64,000 nucleotides of DNA from Desulfovibrio aminophilus (GTDB lineage Bacteria; Desulfobacterota; Desulfovibrionia; Desulfovibrionales; Desulfovibrionaceae): the NCBI RefSeq assembly GCF_023660105.1, contig NZ_JAMHGA010000012.1, positions 186,001-250,000 on the forward strand, written 5' to 3'. A program made the translations under genes and the position numbers. The notes under the pieces are model-generated. The model did no database searches. It worked only from the letters and a program-made list of their open reading frames with translations, and was not told the origin of the DNA. Below, in pieces: positions 17,327-24,199 of this stretch (position 1 is the stretch's first letter; each line of letters starts with the position of its first letter).

Positions 17327-18547
17327 TCAGCCCAGGAGCACGGCGCCCATGACCTTGGCGTCGCCCAGGGTGTTGGCGATGCTGGAGGTCTCGTTGGGCT
17401 GGTGGGCGAAGTGCATCAGGGTGGCCCAGACCACGGCCTGGAAGCCCCGGCGGCGCAGGAACGCGGCCACTGTGCCGCCGCCGATGCCCACGGCCTTGGG
17501 CTCGCCGCCGTAGACCCGGCGCACGGCCGCCATGGTGCGGCGGACGATCTCGGCGTCCGGGGGCGTGGGCGGGGCGGCCTGCTCGCGCTGCACGGTCTCG
17601 TAGGCGATGCCCACCTCGTGGGCGGCCTCCACCTCGCGGCCCATCTCCTGGATGCGGGCCAGCAGGGCGTCCAGCGAGTAGTGGGGCAACACGCGCATGT
17701 CCACATAGAACACGTCCCGGCCCGGGATGGTGTTGATGTTGCCCACGTTCGCTTCCTTCTTGGTCGGCTCGAAGGTGGACATGGCCGGGTCGAAGAGCCC
17801 GTCGCGGTCCGCGTACTCGGCGTACAGGCCCCTGATCCGAAGAATCAGGTCGGCGGAGGCCACCAGGGTGTTGCGGCCCTCCTCGGGCGTGGAGGCGTGG
17901 CACTGGCGGCCGGAGACCGTGATCTTGAGCCAGAACATGCTCTTCTCGGCCACCTCGACCAGGGCCGAATCCGGCTGGCCGAAGTCCGGGATGAGGAACA
18001 GGTCGTCCTCGCCGAAGATCTGGCCGTGCTCGCGCAGCACGTAGTCCAGGCCGAAGACGCTGCCCGTCTCCTCGTCGGAGACGAAGAGCAGGCCGTAATT
18101 CATGGGCGGCTGGATGTTCTTTTCCAGGAAATGGCGGGCCACCAGGAGCGAGGAGACGAGCCCCTGCTGGTTGTCGTCCACGCCCCGGCCGATGAGCAGG
18201 TCGCCCTTGCGCACCACGTCATAGGGATCGGAATGCCAGAGCGACAGGTCGCCCGGGGGCACGATGTCCAGGTGGGAGATGATCCAGAGGGTGCGGGAGC
18301 GGTCCCGGCCCGGGATGACGGCGGCCAGGTTGGGCCGTTCGCCGCGCGGGACCGAGGGGTCCGGGGCGGGGTAGTCGCGCACGTCCTGGAAGCCCAGGGA
18401 GCGCAGATGCCCACGCAGGAAGTCGGCCTTCGCCCCCTCGCCCTCGCCGCCGTTCTTGGGGCCCACCGCCGGAATGGCCGTGAGTCCGCGCTGGAGGTCC
18501 ACCACGTAGTCGGTCTGACTGTCGATGAAGGCGAAGAGGTCCTGCAT
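17327..18547 (-). CDS. M20-family metallohydrolase (DapE/ArgE-like)
   Basis: This 406-residue di-zinc amidohydrolase has metal ligands recognisable in IISHLDIVPPG, GRGVDDNQQG (Asp ligand), SDEETGS (catalytic Glu and Glu ligand) and the late histidine in MHFAHQPNE. The lid-domain histidine is in SGRQCHASTPEEG. The substrate is uncertain: succinyl-diaminopimelate, N-acetylornithine or an acyl dipeptide are all possible. dapA at 6744 is not adjacent, so context does not decide. It sits just upstream of mnmG. Confidence 0.85.
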   Translation of the reverse strand: MQDLFAFIDSQTDYVVDLQRGLTAIPAVGPKNGGEGEGAKADFLRGHLRSLGFQDVRDYPAPDPSVPRGERPNLAAVIPGRDRSRTLWIISHLDIVPPGDLSLWHSDPYDVVRKGDLLIGRGVDDNQQGLVSSLLVARHFLEKNIQPPMNYGLLFVSDEETGSVFGLDYVLREHGQIFGEDDLFLIPDFGQPDSALVEVAEKSMFWLKITVSGRQCHASTPEEGRNTLVASADLILRIRGLYAEYADRDGLFDPAMSTFEPTKKEANVGNINTIPGRDVFYVDMRVLPHYSLDALLARIQEMGREVEAAHEVGIAYETVQREQAAPPTPPDAEIVRRTMAAVRRVYGGEPKAVGIGGGTVAAFLRRRGFQAVVWATLMHFAHQPNETSSIANTLGDAKVMGAVLLG

Positions 18548-18607
18548 GCTCCGCTCCAGTGGGCGACGCGGCCGGACGGGTCCGGGCGCGGCCCGGCAGG
18601 ATCGATG

Positions 18608-18636
18608 AAAAAAAGGGCGGGGTCGCCCCCGCCCTT
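18608..18636 (-). terminator. Rho-independent terminator of the PxxKW gene
   Basis: A 10-bp stem (AAGGGCGGGG/CCCCGCCCTT) with a four-base loop is followed by a run of T on the minus strand (A7 on the plus strand at 18608-18614). It lies 18 bp after the PxxKW stop. Confidence 0.9.
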
Positions 18637-18653
18637 GAGCCGAAATCCGGTCT

Positions 18654-18941
18654 TTAACGGCCCTTGGCGGCGCGCTTGGACGCCTTGAGGGGGTTGACCT
18701 TGCCCTTGCCCTGCGTCTCGACCTGGACCTTCGCGTGGGTGGCGAAGTTGCAGACGCCCAGGGCCCACTTGCGGGCGGGCTGGGGGTAGCTGGGGCAGTA
18801 GTTCTGGTCCTCGAAGGCCATCATGCGGGCGCAGCCCTCGCACTTGTCGATCACGGGCTGCAGGATGACGCCCTTGTAGGACAGTCCCTCGGGGGTCTTC
18901 ACCGCGCCCTCGAAGCCGGCTTTCACGTTGCCGTTGGCCAT
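18654..18941 (-). CDS. PxxKW-family cysteine-rich protein
   Basis: This 95-residue protein has two CxxC-like groups (DKCEGCARM, then NYCPSYPQPARKW and LGVCNF). The PARKW motif gives the family its name and is mostly seen in Desulfobacterota. The cysteines suggest a metal or iron-sulfur site, but the function is unknown. The C-terminus is lysine-rich (KASKRAAKGR). The start at 18941 has GGAGGAG upstream; the longer frame to 19058 begins in the TTGACA box of its promoter. It is a single-gene unit with its own promoter and terminator. Confidence 0.85.
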   Translation of the reverse strand: MANGNVKAGFEGAVKTPEGLSYKGVILQPVIDKCEGCARMMAFEDQNYCPSYPQPARKWALGVCNFATHAKVQVETQGKGKVNPLKASKRAAKGR

Positions 18942-19028
18942 GGATGCTCCTCCTTGCCTCACGCCGCGCGCCTCATGGGCCGGCGGCGGGGTTGTCGAAA
19001 AAATATGATTCAGCGCCAAGAAACGTGC

Positions 19029-19058
19029 TGAATATGCGCCGCGAACGGGTTTTGTCAA
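19029..19058 (-). promoter_or_regulatory. Candidate promoter of the PxxKW gene
   Basis: On the minus strand TTGACA (19058-19053), an 18-bp spacer and TATTCA (19034-19029) give a perfect -35 and a 3/6 -10. The 5' leader would be about 85 nt. Confidence 0.5.
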
Positions 19059-19067
19059 GCCCCGGAT

Positions 19068-20414
19068 TCAGGCCCGGTGATCCCGCATCCAGCGCACGGC
19101 CGCGGCCAGTTCCCGGCGCAGCAGGGGCAGGTCGATTCCCAAGGGCCGTCCGTCCTCGTAGACCGCGCGTCCCTCCACCAGGACGAGCCGGACCTCGCCG
19201 CCATGGGCGGCGTAGACCGCCTGGGACACGGGGCTGTGCAGGGGTTGGAGGCCCGGGGCGGTCAGATCCAAGGCGAGCAGGTCGGCCCGGCCGCCGGGCT
19301 CCAGGCTGCCGATTCCCGTCCAGTCCAGGCAGGCCGCGCCCTGGCGGGTGGCCATGTCGAGCACGGCCTGGGCCGGGAGCGCGCCCGGGTCCAGGAGCAG
19401 GAGCTTCTGCAGCAAGGCGGCGTGGCGCATTTCCGTAAAAAGATTCAGGGAATTGTTGCTGGCCGCGCCGTCCGTGCCCAGGCCCACGACCACCCCGGCG
19501 TCGAGGAGCTTCTGGACCGGGGCCGCCCCATTGGCCAACTTCATGTTGCTGCTCGGGCAGTGGGCCACCTTCACGCCCCGCTCCGCGAGCAGGGCGATCT
19601 CCTCCTCGGAAAGGTCCACGCAGTGGGCCAGGATGGCGCGCGGCCGGAGGCAGCCCAGGGAATCCAGGTAGGGCACCGGGCGTTGGCCGAACATCTCCAG
19701 GCAGCTGGCGGTCTCGGCCGGAGACTCGGCGCAGTGGATGTGCCAGGGACAATCCAGGGCTTCGGCCAAGTCCATGCTCTCGCGCAGGCTCTCCGGGGTG
19801 GTGGTGTATGGCGCGTGGGGCATGAGCATGACCCGGGAGAGCGGATCGTCCCGGGTGGCCTCGCGCAATCCCTCCACCACGTTCCAGCAATGCCGGGCCG
19901 TGGGGAACATGGGCGAGGGGAAGCCGAAGAAGCCCTCGCCCAGGATCACGCGCATGCCCGCTGTCCGGGCCGCGGCCAGCACCTCCCGCTCGTGGAAATA
20001 GCCGTCCGCGAAGCAGGTGGCGCCCGAGGCGAGCATCTCGGCGCAGGCGGCCAGGGCCCCCAGGCGCACCAGTTCCGGCGAAAGCCTTGCCTCCAGGGGC
20101 CAGATGTGCCGGGAGAGCCAGTCCATGAGCGGCAGGTCGTCGGCCAGACCCCGAAAGAGGGTCATGGAGGCGTGGGCGTGGACGTTGATCAGGCCGGGCA
20201 GAACCAGGGTCTCGCCCAGATCCCGCACCTCGGCGGCGCGATAGCGGGGGGCCGTGTCCGCCCAGGCGCCGACGTCCAGGACCCCGCCGTCGCGGATGGC
20301 CAGGCAGCCGTCCTCGAAAACGCGTCTGCGCGCGTCCTGGGTCACGATCCAGGACGCGCGCAGAAGAAGGTCGCAGACAGGTGAAGAAACCGATCCGGCT
20401 TCCCGCCGCTCCAT
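19068..20414 (-). CDS. mtaD: Methylthioadenosine/S-adenosylhomocysteine deaminase-like amidohydrolase
   Basis: This 448-residue amidohydrolase has metal ligands in NVHAHASMT, WHIHCAES, LAHCVDLS and GTDGAASNN, the pattern of the ATZ/TRZ-MtaD group. MtaD deaminates 5'-methylthioadenosine and S-adenosylhomocysteine to the inosine forms. It starts 5 bp after the stop of mtnP, and apt is just upstream, so a role in methylthioadenosine and adenine salvage is well supported by context. A related guanine or chlorohydrolase-like activity cannot be excluded from sequence alone. Confidence 0.85.
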   Translation of the reverse strand: MERREAGSVSSPVCDLLLRASWIVTQDARRRVFEDGCLAIRDGGVLDVGAWADTAPRYRAAEVRDLGETLVLPGLINVHAHASMTLFRGLADDLPLMDWLSRHIWPLEARLSPELVRLGALAACAEMLASGATCFADGYFHEREVLAAARTAGMRVILGEGFFGFPSPMFPTARHCWNVVEGLREATRDDPLSRVMLMPHAPYTTTPESLRESMDLAEALDCPWHIHCAESPAETASCLEMFGQRPVPYLDSLGCLRPRAILAHCVDLSEEEIALLAERGVKVAHCPSSNMKLANGAAPVQKLLDAGVVVGLGTDGAASNNSLNLFTEMRHAALLQKLLLLDPGALPAQAVLDMATRQGAACLDWTGIGSLEPGGRADLLALDLTAPGLQPLHSPVSQAVYAAHGGEVRLVLVEGRAVYEDGRPLGIDLPLLRRELAAAVRWMRDHRA

Positions 20415-20418
20415 GCGT

Positions 20419-21198
20419 CTAGACCTTCAGGTCCCGGATGGTCTCCAGGAGCAGGGTGGTGACCTTCTGGGCATTGTCGGTGAAGATGCGCACGATCTCC
20501 TCCCAGGTCACGGGGGCCTCGTCCTCCTTCCAGCAGTCGTAGTCCGTGCTCATGGCCACGGCCGCGTAGGGCAGCCCGGCCTCGTTGGCCAGGGCGCACT
20601 CGGGGGCGATGCTCATGTTGATCACGTCCGCGCCCCAGGCCCGGAACATGTGCGACTCGGCCCGAGTGGAGAAGCGCGGCCCCTCGATGGTCACCACGGT
20701 GCCGCGCTCGTGGTGTTTGAGGGCCAGTTTGCCGCAGGCCGCGATGAACTGATCGCGCAGACCGGCGTGGAACGGGTCGGCCATGGGCGTGTGCACCGGA
20801 TTGTGGGGCTGGAAGTGGTCGTGGAAGGTGTTGATCCGCCGCCGGGTGAAGTCGATGAACTGGTCCAGGACCACCAGGTCGCCGCGCTCGATGCGCCGCC
20901 GCAGTGAGCCCACGGCCGTGGTCGCCAGGATGCAGGCGCAACCCCGGTCCTTGAGGGCCTGGATGTTGGCCCGGTAGTTCACCTGGCTGGGCGGGATGGT
21001 GTGCTCCCGTCCATGCCGCGCCAGAAGGTAGACCTCCTTGTCGAAGAGGTGCAGGACCCGCAGGCTGGAGCTGGGCGCGCCGTAGGGCGTGGAGACCTCG
21101 ATGTCGTGCATGTCCTTGAGGACATGCTCCGCGTAGCTCTCCTGAAGCACGTCCGCGTTGTCCAGGCCGCTGCCGCCGATGATGCCGATCTTGAGCAT
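20419..21198 (-). CDS. mtnP: S-methyl-5'-thioadenosine phosphorylase
   Basis: MtnP splits methylthioadenosine with phosphate into adenine and methylthioribose-1-phosphate. The 259-residue protein has the phosphate-binding GGSGLD, RHGREH, the family segment EGPRFSTRAES, and the TDYDCW signature that distinguishes MTA phosphorylases (adenine-accepting Asp) from guanine/hypoxanthine phosphorylases. It lies 16 bp after apt, and adenine from this reaction would be the Apt substrate. Confidence 0.92.
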   Translation of the reverse strand: MLKIGIIGGSGLDNADVLQESYAEHVLKDMHDIEVSTPYGAPSSSLRVLHLFDKEVYLLARHGREHTIPPSQVNYRANIQALKDRGCACILATTAVGSLRRRIERGDLVVLDQFIDFTRRRINTFHDHFQPHNPVHTPMADPFHAGLRDQFIAACGKLALKHHERGTVVTIEGPRFSTRAESHMFRAWGADVINMSIAPECALANEAGLPYAAVAMSTDYDCWKEDEAPVTWEEIVRIFTDNAQKVTTLLLETIRDLKV

Positions 21199-21214
21199 GA
21201 GCCGTCCGATGTTG

Positions 21215-21727
21215 TCAGATTTTGAGCAGGCACTCGTAGTAGTGGCCGAGGAGCTGCTTGGGGCCGTCCAGGAAGCCGAGTTCCACGAGGTAGCCGATGC
21301 CCACCACGTCGGCGCCCGCGCCCTGGGCCAGGCGGAGCATGCCGTTGGTGGTGCCGCCGGTGGCCAGCAGATCGTCGATGAGCAGGACCGGCTCGCCCGG
21401 GGCGATGGCGTCCTCGTGCATGCAAAGGGTGTCCGTGCCGTATTCCAGGTCGTAGGTCACGGAGCGGGTCTTGTAGGGCAGCTTGCCGGGCTTGCGCACG
21501 GGCACGAAGCCGATGCCCAGGCGATAGGCCAGGGGCGCGCCGAAGATGAAGCCCCGGGCCTCGGCGGCCATGATCTTGGTCGCGCCCTTGCCCGCGAAGC
21601 GTTCGGCCAGGGCCTCGATGGACTGGCGGAAGGCCCGGCCGTCGGCCAGCAGGGGCGTGATGTCGAAGAAGACGATGCCTTCCTTGGGATAATTGGGGAT
21701 GTCCCGAATCAGTTCACGCAGATCCAT
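21215..21727 (-). CDS. apt: Adenine phosphoribosyltransferase
   Basis: Apt converts adenine and PRPP to AMP. The 170-residue protein has the PRPP-binding motif VLLIDDLLATGGTTNG and the typical N-terminal segment IRDIPNYPKEGIVFFDITPLL. GGAGGG precedes the ATG at 21727. It is the first gene of apt-mtnP-mtaD and has a good promoter upstream. Confidence 0.95.
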   Translation of the reverse strand: MDLRELIRDIPNYPKEGIVFFDITPLLADGRAFRQSIEALAERFAGKGATKIMAAEARGFIFGAPLAYRLGIGFVPVRKPGKLPYKTRSVTYDLEYGTDTLCMHEDAIAPGEPVLLIDDLLATGGTTNGMLRLAQGAGADVVGIGYLVELGFLDGPKQLLGHYYECLLKI

Positions 21728-21759
21728 GCCGTCCCTCCTTCCTGAGTCTTCGGAGGGCG

Positions 21760-21789
21760 GTTGTACGGTGGAGCGGAAAAGCTTGTCAA
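21760..21789 (-). promoter_or_regulatory. Promoter of apt-mtnP-mtaD
   Basis: On the minus strand TTGACA (21789-21784, 6/6), an 18-bp spacer and TACAAC (21765-21760, 4/6) lie about 35 bp before the apt start, in the gap divergent from rsmA. Confidence 0.6.
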
Positions 21790-21837
21790 CGCCTTCCTCC
21801 GCGTTGCCAGAACTTCCGCCCTGGGCTAGAGAATCCC

Positions 21838-22620
21838 ATGCCGTTCGCCAAGAGAAGCCTGGGGCAGAACTTCCTGCAGGACCCCAACACCGCCCGCCGC
21901 ATCGTGGCCGCCTTGGAGATCGCCCCCGGCGACCACGTGCTGGAGATCGGGCCGGGCAGGGGGGCGCTCACCGAGTGGATCGTGGCCGCCGAGCCCGCCC
22001 GCGTCCAGGCCCTGGAGAAGGACCGCGACCTGGCCCAGGCCCTGCCGGAGCGCTGGCCCGTCCTGGAGGTCCTGGCGGGCGACGCCCTGGAGCATCCCTG
22101 GGAATCCATCGACTCCCCTTCTTATAAAGTAGTGGGGAACCTGCCCTACAACGTGGCCTCGCCGCTCATCTGGGACTTCATTTCCCGGGCTGGGGACTAT
22201 GGCCGGGCCGTGTTCATGGTCCAGTACGAAGTGGCCCGGCGGCTCACCGCCGAACCCGGCTCGTCCGACTACGGGGCGCTCACTGCCTGGGTGCGCAATT
22301 TCGCCGCCACGACCCTCCTGTTCAAGGTCGGACCGGCAGTGTTCCGGCCGAAGCCCAAGGTGGATTCCGGGGTGGTGCTTTTTTCGCCGCTGGCGGACCG
22401 CCCCGGCCAGAAGGCCGCCCGGGCCCTGGCCGGACTCCTCCGCGCGTGTTTCCAGAAGCGCCGCAAGCAGCTCTCCAACATACTGAAATCACAATGGGAA
22501 AACGGCATCGGGCAGTGGTTCGCCGAGCAGGGCCTGAGCGGGACCTTGAGGCCGGAAAACTTGTCTCCCCGCCACTTTCGCGACATGGCGGAACGCTTCG
22601 GAGATCACTTTTTCACTTGA
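21838..22620 (+). CDS. rsmA: 16S rRNA dimethyladenosine transferase RsmA (KsgA)
   Basis: RsmA dimethylates A1518 and A1519 of 16S rRNA late in 30S assembly. The 260-residue protein has the SAM-binding LEIGPGRGALTEWI, the acidic residue region ALEKDRDLAQ and the catalytic NLPYNVASP motif (NLPY). The N-terminal KRSLGQNFLQDPN is diagnostic. It is divergent from the apt operon. Confidence 0.96.
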   Translation: MPFAKRSLGQNFLQDPNTARRIVAALEIAPGDHVLEIGPGRGALTEWIVAAEPARVQALEKDRDLAQALPERWPVLEVLAGDALEHPWESIDSPSYKVVGNLPYNVASPLIWDFISRAGDYGRAVFMVQYEVARRLTAEPGSSDYGALTAWVRNFAATTLLFKVGPAVFRPKPKVDSGVVLFSPLADRPGQKAARALAGLLRACFQKRRKQLSNILKSQWENGIGQWFAEQGLSGTLRPENLSPRHFRDMAERFGDHFFT

Positions 22621-22843
22621 CTTCGCGTGGAAAATCTTGTTTTCAGGTGATGCAAATTGCGAAGGCGAGCAACAGCGGGCATTGCCGGGCCTCGGATTAG
22701 AATCGGCTCCCGCTGGACAGGCCGGGAAGTTTGCAGTAAAGGCAGACAATGCGTTTATCGGCGAACTTCAAGGCTTCCGACGGAAATGTGGCATGCTTTG
22801 ACGAGAGTATCATCGTCGAAAACCTATTGAGGAGGAAGGACTG

Positions 22844-23116
22844 ATGACTAAGGCTGAGCTGGTTGTCAAAATCGCGGAGAAGGCCAACCTGACCAAGGCG
22901 AACGCCGAGCGCGCCCTGAACGCTTTCCTGGAGACCGTGGAAGGCACCCTGGTCAAGGAAAAGAAGCTGACCCTGACCGGCTTCGGCACCTTCCTGGTCG
23001 AGCAGCGCAAGTCCCGCGTGGGCCGCAACCCCCGCACCGGCGCCACCATCAAGATCCCGGCCACCAAGATCGTGAAGTTCCGTCCCGGCAAGCTGCTCAA
23101 GGATGCCGTCAAGTAA
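22844..23116 (+). CDS. HU-family DNA-binding protein
   Basis: This 90-residue HU protein starts MTKAELVVKIAEKANL and has the DNA-binding arm GFGTFLVEQRKSRVGRNP and the ending FRPGKLLKDAV. Codon use is that of a highly expressed gene (mostly GGC, AAG, CTG). GAGGAGGAA precedes the ATG. The 223-bp region upstream of it holds no gene; it is locally AT-rich and probably contains the promoter, but no hexamer pair is convincing. It is followed 13 bp later by a 61-codon membrane protein. Confidence 0.92.
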   Translation: MTKAELVVKIAEKANLTKANAERALNAFLETVEGTLVKEKKLTLTGFGTFLVEQRKSRVGRNPRTGATIKIPATKIVKFRPGKLLKDAVK

Positions 23117-23129
23117 GTAGGAGTTCAAC

Positions 23130-23315
23130 ATGCTCCACGGTGAAACTGTTCACAGCCCTCTGCCCATGGACCTTCCCTGGTGGCAGGCCGACCATGCCGT
23201 GTTTTTCGGAGTGCTCTACATCGTGCTGGGCATCATCGCCTGCGGCATGGGGTACTGCATTCTGAAAGCCTGGTGGGATTCCTGCGGGGACGGCGGCGTA
23301 AGCCACCATCACTAG
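23130..23315 (+). CDS. Small single-span membrane protein (61 aa), unrecognised
   Basis: The start ATG at 23130 has TAGGAG eight bases upstream, overlapping the end of the HU gene. The protein [18 protein letters not shown] has one membrane segment (about residues 24-46, [23 protein letters not shown]), followed by [11 protein letters not shown] and a terminal His-His-His. I do not recognise a family. The His/Cys-containing tail could bind metal, but that is speculation. A stem-loop follows 28 bp after the stop, so it closes the HU transcript. Confidence 0.7.
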   Translation: MLHGETVHSPLPMDLPWWQADHAVFFGVLYIVLGIIACGMGYCILKAWWDSCGDGGVSHHH

Positions 23316-23343
23316 GGTTTTCTCGACGGCGACACGTTTTGGA

Positions 23344-23370
23344 GGCCCGCCCGGATCATCCGGGCGGGCC
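23344..23370 (+). terminator. Strong stem-loop after the HU/small-protein unit
   Basis: A perfect 12-bp stem (GGCCCGCCCGGA) closes on a three-base loop. No T run follows on the plus strand, so it may be a weak terminator or an mRNA-stabilising hairpin. Confidence 0.6.
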
Positions 23371-23435
23371 ATCCTGTATCGGCGGTCAGACGCCGGGTGC
23401 GCCGTCTTTCCGGGCCCCCGTTTTCCAAAGCGGTT

Positions 23436-23459
23436 TTTTCTTGCCTTCGGGCAAGAAAA
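23436..23459 (+). other. Hairpin with TTCG tetraloop in the rpsU leader
   Basis: TTTTCTTGCC-TTCG-GGCAAGAAAA is a perfect 10-bp stem with a stable tetraloop, about 80 bp before rpsU. It is not followed by T residues on either strand, so it does not look like a terminator. It may be a leader structure of the rpsU operon; 23375-23535 holds no gene. Confidence 0.4.
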
Positions 23460-23539
23460 GACCTATTTGTCTCTTTTGCAGATTTTGCCAGGCGTCGTTC
23501 CCAAAATCCCGACGCCGGCCGCGAGGAGGTGATGTCCCC

Positions 23540-23740
23540 ATGCCCGGTATCGTTCTCGACGATTCCGATAACTTCGATGTAGCCCTGCGTCGTTTCAAGA
23601 AGCAGGTCGAGAAGGCTGGCATCCTCTCCGAGCTGAAGAAGCGTCAGCACTACGAAAAGCCCAGCGTCCAGCGCAAGAAGAAGAAGGCCGCCGCCAAGAA
23701 GCGGCTCGTCAAAAAACTCCGCAAGATGAAGATGATGTAA
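23540..23740 (+). CDS. rpsU: 30S ribosomal protein S21
   Basis: The 66-residue basic protein starts [20 protein letters not shown] and has the S21 core [20 protein letters not shown], ending in a lysine/arginine-rich tail. GAGGAGG lies at 23523-23529. It opens the macromolecular-synthesis operon with yqeY, mutS2, dnaG and rpoD, and its TAA overlaps the ATG of yqeY by one base. Confidence 0.95.
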   Translation: MPGIVLDDSDNFDVALRRFKKQVEKAGILSELKKRQHYEKPSVQRKKKKAAAKKRLVKKLRKMKMM

Positions 23741-24186
23741 TGGCCCTTCAGGCACGTATCGAAAGCGACTTCGTCGCCGCCTACAAGGCCAAGGAATCGG
23801 TCAAGGTGGCTGTCTTGAGGATGCTCAAGACAGCCATCAAGACCCGTCAGGTGGAACTCTGCCGCCCCCTGGAGGACGACGAGATCCTCGACGTCATCGC
23901 CAAACAGGTCAAGCAGCGCCGCGAATCCATCGAGCAGTTCAACGCCGGGGGACGCCCGGATCTGGCCGAGAAGGAGGCCGCGGAGCTGGACGAGCTCTCC
24001 GGCTACCTCCCCAAGGCCCTTTCCGACGAGGAACTGGCCCAGGCCGTGGACGCGGCCATCGCCGCCCTCGGCGCCTCCGGCCTCAAGGACATGGGCCGCG
24101 TGATGCAGGCCGTCATGGATGCCCACAAGGGGCAAGTGGACGGCAAGAAAGCCAGCGCGCTGGTCCGTGGACGGCTCTCGGCCTGA
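23740..24186 (+). CDS. GatB/YqeY domain-containing protein
   Basis: This 148-residue protein matches the YqeY family: ALQARIESDFVAAYKAKE, then VLRMLKTAIK and the C-terminal LKDMGRVMQAVMDAHKGQVDGKKASALVR. YqeY resembles the tail domain of GatB and may bind tRNA, but its role is not established. It is often found next to rpsU in bacteria, as here. Confidence 0.9.
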   Translation: MALQARIESDFVAAYKAKESVKVAVLRMLKTAIKTRQVELCRPLEDDEILDVIAKQVKQRRESIEQFNAGGRPDLAEKEAAELDELSGYLPKALSDEELAQAVDAAIAALGASGLKDMGRVMQAVMDAHKGQVDGKKASALVRGRLSA

Positions 24187-24199
24187 CCGACACACATTC

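Noticed and set aside
22780-22805. Sigma-54 promoter before the HU gene (TGGCATGC)
   Set aside because: The following TTGAC does not give the TTGCA/T at the fixed distance.
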